5,213 bases of DNA from CBDVBL01 sp965555375 (lineage in GTDB: Bacteria; Zixibacteria; MSB-5A5; UBA10806). Under the pieces are notes generated by a model. It made no database searches and had not been told where the DNA came from. It saw only the letters and a list, made by a program, of their open reading frames with translations. Below, in pieces: positions 1 through 3,967 of the stretch (position 1 is the stretch's first letter; every line of letters starts with the position of its first letter). The stretch lies in contig CBEWDL010000187.1 of NCBI GenBank assembly GCA_965555375.1, positions 1 through 5,213 on the forward strand. The letters run 5' to 3'. The translations under genes and the position numbers were made by a program.

Positions 1-1778
1 ATAGCCTTTGGGGAAGCAATTACAGGCCTTATCGGCAGGTGGATGGAAAACCTGGTGCCTTTGCCCGGCCTGCTATGAACTTCTATTCTGCCCTCATGTA
101 AAACCACAATTTTCTTGACCAGCGCCAGGCCGAGGCCGGTTCCGTGGGGCTTGTCGGTATGGAAAGGCTCGAAGATTTTATCCAGCGATTCGGAAGCTAT
201 GCCGGCTCCGTTATCGGCCACGGATATTAAAAGATCGCTCGTACCGTTTGATTTTTTCTCTTCCACTTTCGCATCGAGCACGATATCGCCGCCGTCGGGC
301 ATGGCATCGCAGGCGTTCAGAAGCAGATTCGCAAGGGCCTGTCTCAAAAGCACGGGATCGCCGGAGAATAGCGGAATATCATCACACGGTCGGCATTTGA
401 TATTTACATTTTCCAGATTCGGATGGGATAAGTGCTCAAGAGTAGAATTGATAAGGCGTAAGATATCTATCGCTTCAGGACGGAAATCAAGCGGTCTGGC
501 GAAATTCAAGAAACGGGAAAGGAGGGTTTCCGCCGCTATTGATTCGTCTCGAATTGCATCCACCAGCTTAACGGCCTTATCATCGAGATGGCCGCTTTTC
601 TTTGCCAGTTTGGCAAACCCGACAATGGCGGCAAATGAATTTCTGATTTCGTGAGCCAGACCGGCCGACATCTCCCCCAGCGAGGCCATTTTCTCCGAAT
701 ACGATGACAGCTCCTGGAGGTGCCGGATCTCGGTTAGATCTATCATGAGCAATACCGCTCCCATCCCCTCCCCTTTTTCGTCATTAATCATCGAAGAGGA
801 GCAACCGAGCCACAGTTTCTCGCCATCGGGCTGCCCCACCTCGAATTCGAGGCGCGAATGGACGATTCCTTCAATCAAGGCATCGTCGAGCATGGAGGTA
901 AGGCGATGCCCCTGACCGAAGATCTCGCGGTAGTGTTTCCCACGACATTCCTTTTCGAAATATCGCAATATATTCTCAGCGGAGTGATTGAACCTGGTGA
1001 CGATTCCATTGGAATCGCAGATAACCACGCCCGATGATATCGACCCGAGAATATATTCATTATAACGGGCAAGGGAATCGGCTCTTTTCTCGGAGTTTCT
1101 ATACATCGTCTCCAAACGTGCTTTCTTATCTTCAAGTTCACTGATGACATCCTTGAACGTTTCGACGACGTATTCGATCCCCTTGCCGGAATCATCATCT
1201 TTCAAATCGAGATTGTAATCCAGCGCTTCGCGTTTTATCCGCTGATACGGATATAAAACCGCCCTGATGAAATATGCCGCCACGATCAGGGCAGCGATCA
1301 ACCCGGCGGCCCTGAAAACAGCATCCCAGCGGGAAAGTTTATCAAATCTATCACCCATGGAATTGGTCGTTGATATGGCGAGGTATGCTACTGTGCGGCC
1401 GTTGCGAAGCCTTAAGGGTCTTTTCAGAGTCGATATTGTCCCGGCTTCTTCCTCAAATGGCACCGAGGCCAATTCGCCAATTATATTGCCGGAGGTATCG
1501 GTCACAACTATATTCTCGACACTCGTCAGAATGGAGAGATCCCGGAGACGCTCCAGCAGCGACTCGTTAGAGTAAGCCCACTTATTGATATCCTTTTCCA
1601 GTTCAGCCCGGATAAAGTTGGCGGCGATATTGCCGGCCTTTTCAAACTGCGCCGCCTGCCCTTTAATGGCTCTTCCAAATGAATACCCGGAGATGAAATT
1701 GATGGAGATCAGAAAAAGGATCAAGAATCCCAGCGAGATTATGATCTCCAGTTCATACCTATCATACTTTTTTGCCAT
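1..1778 (-). CDS. Membrane-bound PAS sensor histidine kinase (NtrB/AtoS style), C-terminus cut by window edge
   Basis: 592 codons are visible and the frame is still open at base 1. An N-terminal membrane segment (about residues 11-31), an extracytoplasmic sensor region (about 32-153) and a second membrane segment (about 154-176) precede a charged, helix-rich linker and a PAS domain (about 237-350). The kinase core is complete: H-box LAHEIRN with phospho-accepting His376, N-box LLLNACDAM (Asn484/Asn488), G1 box DNGAGI (522-527), F-box FEPF (536-539) and G2 box GTGLGL (546-551). The short ATP lid is typical of NtrB-like kinases, which phosphorylate sigma-54 activators. The start is well fixed: an in-frame TAA lies four codons upstream of the ATG, and only a TTG at 1781 competes. 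There is no clear Shine-Dalgarno. It lies 42 nt after pilD, so it is probably co-transcribed. The H-box proline is replaced (HEIRNSF). Its two-segment topology differs from the six-segment PilS of Pseudomonas, so a PilS role is inference. The cognate regulator is not in the window. Confidence 0.93.
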   Translation of the reverse strand, partial: MAKKYDRYELEIIISLGFLILFLISINFISGYSFGRAIKGQAAQFEKAGNIAANFIRAELEKDINKWAYSNESLLERLRDLSILTSVENIVVTDTSGNIIGELASVPFEEEAGTISTLKRPLRLRNGRTVAYLAISTTNSMGDRFDKLSRWDAVFRAAGLIAALIVAAYFIRAVLYPYQRIKREALDYNLDLKDDDSGKGIEYVVETFKDVISELEDKKARLETMYRNSEKRADSLARYNEYILGSISSGVVICDSNGIVTRFNHSAENILRYFEKECRGKHYREIFGQGHRLTSMLDDALIEGIVHSRLEFEVGQPDGEKLWLGCSSSMINDEKGEGMGAVLLMIDLTEIRHLQELSSYSEKMASLGEMSAGLAHEIRNSFAAIVGFAKLAKKSGHLDDKAVKLVDAIRDESIAAETLLSRFLNFARPLDFRPEAIDILRLINSTLEHLSHPNLENVNIKCRPCDDIPLFSGDPVLLRQALANLLLNACDAMPDGGDIVLDAKVEEKKSNGTSDLLISVADNGAGIASESLDKIFEPFHTDKPHGTGLGLALVKKIVVLHEGRIEVHSRPGKGTRFSIHLPIRPVIASPKA

Positions 1779-1820
1779 CAATATGGATTATCGGCAGGAA
1801 AGGGGCCAATTTCATGAATG

Positions 1821-2603
1821 CTATGCGCCTATGAAATCGAGATAGGCTTTAATGATGATGTTGCCGAAATATACGGCGATCAACGCGCCCGCCACCAGGA
1901 ACGGCCCGAAAGGGATATATGAAGATTTTCCTTTTTTCCCCGAGAAGTAGATCATTGCGATACCGACCACTGAGCCGAGAAATGAAGCTAAGATCAAAAC
2001 GAGAATCAGATTCTGCCAGCCTAAGAAAGCACCCAGCATAGCTGCAAATTTTACATCACCGAACCCCAGGGCTTCCTTCTTGAACAAGAACTCTCCCAGC
2101 ATACCGACCAGAAAGAACGATCCGCCTCCCACCAGAAGACCGATTAAAGATTGGCTCCAGTTGACAAAACCACCGGGGAAGAAACTCAGGCCGAATCCAA
2201 TAATCACTCCCGGCAGCGTGAAAACATCGGGTATAACGGTGAACTCAAGGTCTATGAAAAATATGGCTATGAAAATAAGGGATAAAAATAGGGCCTCAAG
2301 ACCCCCTAACGTAATCCCAAAGTGATACAGCGCCGCAACCGACAAAAGCCCGGCCAGAATCTCCACCATCGGGTATCGAAATGGAATCCTGCCCCCGCAG
2401 GCCCGGCATTTCCCTCTCAGGAAAAGGAATGAGAAAATCGGGATATTATCGTAAAACCTTATCTTCGAATCGCATCGAGGGCATTTCGATGAGGGCCTTA
2501 TAAGGGACAGCTTACGGGGCAGACGATAAATAAGGACGTTGAGAAAACTCCCTATGGTGATCCCGAGAATGAAGACTAATGCCAGCAGTATCGGATCTTT
2601 CAT
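1821..2603 (-). CDS. pilD: Type IV prepilin peptidase / N-methyltransferase (A24 family)
   Basis: A complete 260-aa inner-membrane protein of normal family length. It cleaves the short basic leader of type IV prepilins after Gly and methylates the new N-terminal Phe. The N-terminal methylase-type domain (PF06750) shows GSFLNVLIYRLP (18-29) and the two zinc-type pairs C41xxC44 and C66xxC69. The A24 peptidase domain (PF01478) has both catalytic aspartates: Asp118 in the segment FIDLEFTVIPD (116-126) and Asp183 in GFGDVK (180-185). About eight hydrophobic membrane segments and the C-terminal IPFGPFL motif (230-236) complete the family pattern. No essential residue is missing. It lies 72 bp after the second pilin and 42 bp before the kinase, so its substrates are encoded next door. 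There is no Shine-Dalgarno before the ATG, and a sigma-70 promoter lies only 6 nt upstream, so a leaderless mRNA is likely. Confidence 0.97.
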   Translation of the reverse strand: MKDPILLALVFILGITIGSFLNVLIYRLPRKLSLIRPSSKCPRCDSKIRFYDNIPIFSFLFLRGKCRACGGRIPFRYPMVEILAGLLSVAALYHFGITLGGLEALFLSLIFIAIFFIDLEFTVIPDVFTLPGVIIGFGLSFFPGGFVNWSQSLIGLLVGGGSFFLVGMLGEFLFKKEALGFGDVKFAAMLGAFLGWQNLILVLILASFLGSVVGIAMIYFSGKKGKSSYIPFGPFLVAGALIAVYFGNIIIKAYLDFIGA

Positions 2604-2609
2604 ACTGAA

Positions 2610-2638
2610 ATTATATCTTTTTTAAAGGCCAATGTAAA
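2610..2638 (-). promoter_or_regulatory. Near-consensus sigma-70 promoter for pilD (predicted leaderless)
   Basis: On the minus strand, TTTACA (2638-2633; 5 of 6 match to TTGACA) is followed by a 17-nt spacer and a perfect TATAAT (2615-2610). Six bases separate TATAAT from the pilD ATG, so transcription should begin at or next to the A of the start codon (2603). The spacer holds an A-rich run and nothing resembling a ribosome binding site. The motif match is read directly; use in vivo is inferred. It would uncouple pilD and the kinase from the pilin transcript. Confidence 0.6.
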
Positions 2639-2675
2639 TCGGATTGACAGGATTTTGAGGCAATGTGATCTTCGA

Positions 2676-3101
2676 TCAACTGGTTGCATCATCAATGGTA
2701 TTGACCAGCTGGCCAGCGCCATTTATGGTCCAGGTATCGACGATAACATCGTCATCGATATTGGCAGTGGCGGTGCAGGTGAACGTATTCACGCCGGCAA
2801 CCATGCCATAGGAATACCTCGCGCTGGGCATTATCTCCACGTGAATTATCGAGAAGGCCGTTGGAGCCGTGGCCGAGGCGGTAACTCCGTTTAAGCAGTA
2901 GCTCTCGTTGAGCATGAAATAGGCCCGCTGCATACTATAGATTTGTTTTAGAAGCTGTTTTGGCTCCGACTGCTTGGACTTGGCGGCCGATGCCATGAAT
3001 CTGGGGATGGCCAGCGCCGCCAGGATGCCAATGATGACAACGACTATCATCAGTTCGATCAGCGTGAATCCTGACCATCTTTTTGTCTTACCTTTCGCCA
3101 T
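2676..3101 (-). CDS. Type IV prepilin, second paralogue
   Basis: A 141-aa prepilin with an 11-residue basic leader ending in Gly11, then the class III signal FTLIELMIVVVIIGILAAL with mature Phe1 and Glu5. PilD should cleave it to 130 residues. It aligns with the upstream pilin over its full length without gaps, with 93 of 141 positions identical by my count. The globular part has Cys69 and Cys109, which could form a disulphide, and the aspartate-rich motif NIDDDVIVDTW (114-124). Unlike its neighbour it lacks the third cysteine (Asn134) and has Pro47 in the helix after KSKQSE, which may kink alpha-1. I chose the ATG at 3101, not the in-frame ATG at 3191. The longer form would add 30 residues read through the terminator hairpin and would overlap the first pilin; the shorter form gives a leader equal in length to its paralogue's. 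The ribosome binding site is weak (GGA, 6 nt before the ATG). It is probably a minor or conditional pilin made by readthrough. Confidence 0.94.
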   Translation of the reverse strand: MAKGKTKRWSGFTLIELMIVVVIIGILAALAIPRFMASAAKSKQSEPKQLLKQIYSMQRAYFMLNESYCLNGVTASATAPTAFSIIHVEIMPSARYSYGMVAGVNTFTCTATANIDDDVIVDTWTINGAGQLVNTIDDATS

Positions 3102-3127
3102 TTTGTATCCAGTCTTGCCCGTGCTAT

Positions 3128-3157
3128 AAAAATGGGGGACGGAAAACCGTCCCCCAT
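3128..3157 (-). terminator. Strong intrinsic terminator between the two pilin genes
   Basis: A perfect 11-bp stem (3157-3147 with 3142-3132; ATGGGGGACGG against its complement, 8 G-C pairs) encloses a 4-nt loop. On the minus strand it is followed at once by a U run (3132-3128), the classic rho-independent form. The hairpin starts 14 nt after the stop of the first pilin. The U run ends 26 nt before the ATG of the second pilin, leaving too little room for an ordinary separate promoter. Expected role: end most pilin-1 transcripts, protect their 3' end, and allow limited readthrough into the second pilin. Confidence 0.88.
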
Positions 3158-3171
3158 AGCGTTGTGCGATG

Positions 3172-3597
3172 TTATAGTACGGAGTCGTCACTAGTACAAA
3201 CCAGCGTGCCGGCCTGGTTCATAGTCCAGATATCGTTCGCGACATCGTCATCGAGATTACCTGTAGCCGTGCAGGTGAAAGTATTCGGTGCGGAGACCAT
3301 TGCATAGCTGTAACGAGAAGCAGCCATGATATCCACACCCAGGCGCGCGAAAGCGGTCGGAGCCGCGGCGCTCGCTGTAGCACCGTTCAAGCAATAAGCG
3401 TTGAACTCCTGCCTGTAGGCTCTCTGCATCACGTAGATCTGCTTGAGAATCTGCTTGGCCTCAGACTGCTTGGACTTCGTTGTCGAGCGCATAAAACGCG
3501 GGATAGCCAGGGCGGCCAGAATCCCGATGATGACCACGACGATCATCAATTCGATCAACGTAAAACCTTTGCTGTTTCGATGGAATTTCCTCAACAT
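3172..3597 (-). CDS. pilA: Type IV prepilin, probable major pilin
   Basis: A 141-aa prepilin. The 11-residue leader MLRKFHRNSKG is followed by FTLIELMIVVVIIGILAAL, with the invariant mature Phe1 and Glu5, so the mature subunit has 130 residues. The hydrophobic alpha-1 helix runs into an amphipathic KSKQSEAKQILKQIY segment typical of deltaproteobacterial and FCB-type pilins. The small globular domain has three cysteines (69, 109, 134) and an aspartate-rich motif NLDDDVANDIW (114-124). It should be processed by the PilD encoded two genes downstream and assembled into a pilus; no assembly ATPase, platform or secretin gene is in the window. The start is supported by a strong Shine-Dalgarno. A sigma-54 promoter upstream and a strong terminator right after the stop suggest a single highly expressed transcript, which fits a major pilin. 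The abundance is inferred, and the symbol marks the role rather than strict orthology. Confidence 0.96.
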   Translation of the reverse strand: MLRKFHRNSKGFTLIELMIVVVIIGILAALAIPRFMRSTTKSKQSEAKQILKQIYVMQRAYRQEFNAYCLNGATASAAAPTAFARLGVDIMAASRYSYAMVSAPNTFTCTATGNLDDDVANDIWTMNQAGTLVCTSDDSVL

Positions 3598-3602
3598 TTA
3601 CT

Positions 3603-3610
3603 CACCTCTC
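3603..3610 (-). promoter_or_regulatory. Strong Shine-Dalgarno of the first pilin
   Basis: GAGAGGTG on the minus strand ends 5 nt before the ATG at 3597. It is the only strong ribosome binding site before a complete gene in the window, and it fixes the pilin start. Confidence 0.8.
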
Positions 3611-3638
3611 TGGTTTATGGGTTTGCGTTTCCTCTCTG
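3605..3638 (-). repeat. Two direct copies of CAGAGAGG in the pilin leader
   Basis: CAGAGAGG occurs at 3612-3605, overlapping the Shine-Dalgarno, and again at 3638-3631, 26 nt further upstream. The second copy is Shine-Dalgarno-like but has no start codon at the right distance. It could be a ribosome standby site or a binding site repeated in the leader. Chance in an AG-rich leader is also possible. Confidence 0.3.
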
Positions 3639-3736
3639 TGTTTTATCGAACTTTGACCATTCAACTTTAATAAGCCAGAAATTTCAAATTTATTGCCCAT
3701 TGCTTTTTCATTCTCAAAGAACCGGCCAGCATTCAG

Positions 3737-3751
3737 GCAAAGGTTATGCCA
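3737..3751 (-). promoter_or_regulatory. Sigma-54 (RpoN) promoter for the first pilin
   Basis: The minus strand reads TGGCATAACCTTTGC, against the consensus TGGCAC-N5-TTGC. Only one consensus base differs (T for C), the invariant GG (3750-3749) and GC (3738-3737) are present, and the spacing is exact. The base before is C, which also fits. Transcription should start near 3725, giving a leader of about 128 nt to the pilin ATG. In Pseudomonas, Myxococcus and Geobacter, pilA genes are driven by sigma-54 with PilR-type activators, so this site agrees with the gene it serves and with the NtrB-like kinase downstream. Confidence 0.75.
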
Positions 3752-3802
3752 GGGCGGCGAGAAATAAGATCCCCGCCTTCTATAATTCGGTATCTATTTA
3801 TC

Positions 3803-3825
3803 GATCAATACGTTACTACTTGATA
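3803..3825. promoter_or_regulatory. Possible IHF-type bending site
   Basis: Two overlapping near-matches to WATCAANNNNTTR lie between the sigma-54 promoter and the upstream dyads. The plus strand has GATCAATACGTTA (3803-3815), matching except the first base. The minus strand has TATCAAGTAGTAA (3825-3813), with one mismatch. DNA-bending sites in this position are common at sigma-54 promoters. The region is AT-rich, so chance is a real alternative. Confidence 0.25.
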
Positions 3826-3882
3826 GCCACCTTGGGGAGGTTTCCATATGAAACGTTAAAACACAGGTTCTGATGCCTGATC

Positions 3883-3901
3883 ATTTTGCGGTTTGCAAAA
3901 T
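3883..3901. promoter_or_regulatory. Inverted repeat, candidate upstream activator site
   Basis: ATTTTGC (3883-3889) and GCAAAAT (3895-3901) form a 7-bp dyad with a 5-bp centre. A second overlapping dyad, TTTGC-N5-GCAAA, spans 3892-3906, and GATC flanks the cluster at 3879-3882 and 3907-3910. The centre is about 165 bp upstream of the predicted sigma-54 start, within the usual range for enhancer sites of NtrC-type activators. It has no U run in either direction, so it is not a convincing terminator for the preceding gene. The role is inferred from position. Confidence 0.3.
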
Positions 3902-3967
3902 GCAAAGATCGGGAGTGCAGTATATACAGTGTTTAAAACTGATTCTCTATCGGTAAAATGAAGAATG

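Larger units (their letters stand above)
3598..3967. other. 370-bp intergenic control region upstream of the pilin
   Basis: No gene is supported here. From the pilin outward it holds the ribosome binding site and leader (3598-3725), the sigma-54 promoter (3737-3751), a short 5-bp GC dyad just upstream of it (3753-3757 with 3773-3777), the IHF-like stretch (3803-3825), the main inverted repeat (3883-3901) and an imperfect 15-bp palindrome (3927-3941, one mismatched pair). I could not recognise a c-di-GMP (GEMM) or other known riboswitch in the leader. No convincing terminator follows the DUF2723 gene, whose stop is at 3968. Confidence 0.6.

Noticed and set aside
115..654. 179-codon plus-strand open frame
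   Set aside because: It is antisense to the kinase catalytic core, whose boxes are all present on the minus strand. The plus-strand protein has no recognisable pattern and no ribosome binding site.
875..1198. Minus-strand 107-codon open frame
   Set aside because: It lies in another frame inside the kinase PAS/linker region, which reads cleanly through as a PAS domain in the true frame.
1794..1808. Sigma-54-like sequence (TGGCCC-N5-CTGC) before the kinase
   Set aside because: GG and GC are correctly spaced, but two consensus bases differ and the start would fall only a few bases before the ATG. Chance or overlap with the pilD-kinase gap is more likely.
2666..2678. TGATC-TTC-GATCA dyad at the end of the second pilin
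   Set aside because: A 5-bp stem with a 3-nt loop and no U run is too weak to be called a terminator.
3102..3191. 30-residue N-terminal extension of the second pilin from the ATG at 3191
   Set aside because: It would be translated through the terminator hairpin and overlap the first pilin's end. The start at 3101 gives a normal 11-residue leader identical in length to the paralogue's.
3598..3725. Cyclic-dinucleotide (GEMM) riboswitch in the pilin leader
   Set aside because: I looked because such switches precede some pilins, but the conserved GEMM core and receptor segments are not recognisable. A covariance-model search (Rfam RF01051) would settle it.
3780..3808. Minus-strand sigma-70-like TTGATC / TATAGA pair
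   Set aside because: The -35 and -10 are both weak (4 of 6 matches each) with 18-nt spacing. The sigma-54 element is far better and closer to the pilin.
3834..3859. Plus-strand GGGGAGG followed by ATG AAA CGT TAA
   Set aside because: The spacing is ideal for translation, but the frame is only three codons and there is no supported plus-strand promoter. The TATAAT at 3781-3786 has no -35. Probably chance.
3915..3930. LexA-like ACTGTATATACTG sequence
   Set aside because: It lacks the CTG-N10-CAG geometry of an SOS box and lies far upstream of a pilin, with no damage-response gene nearby.
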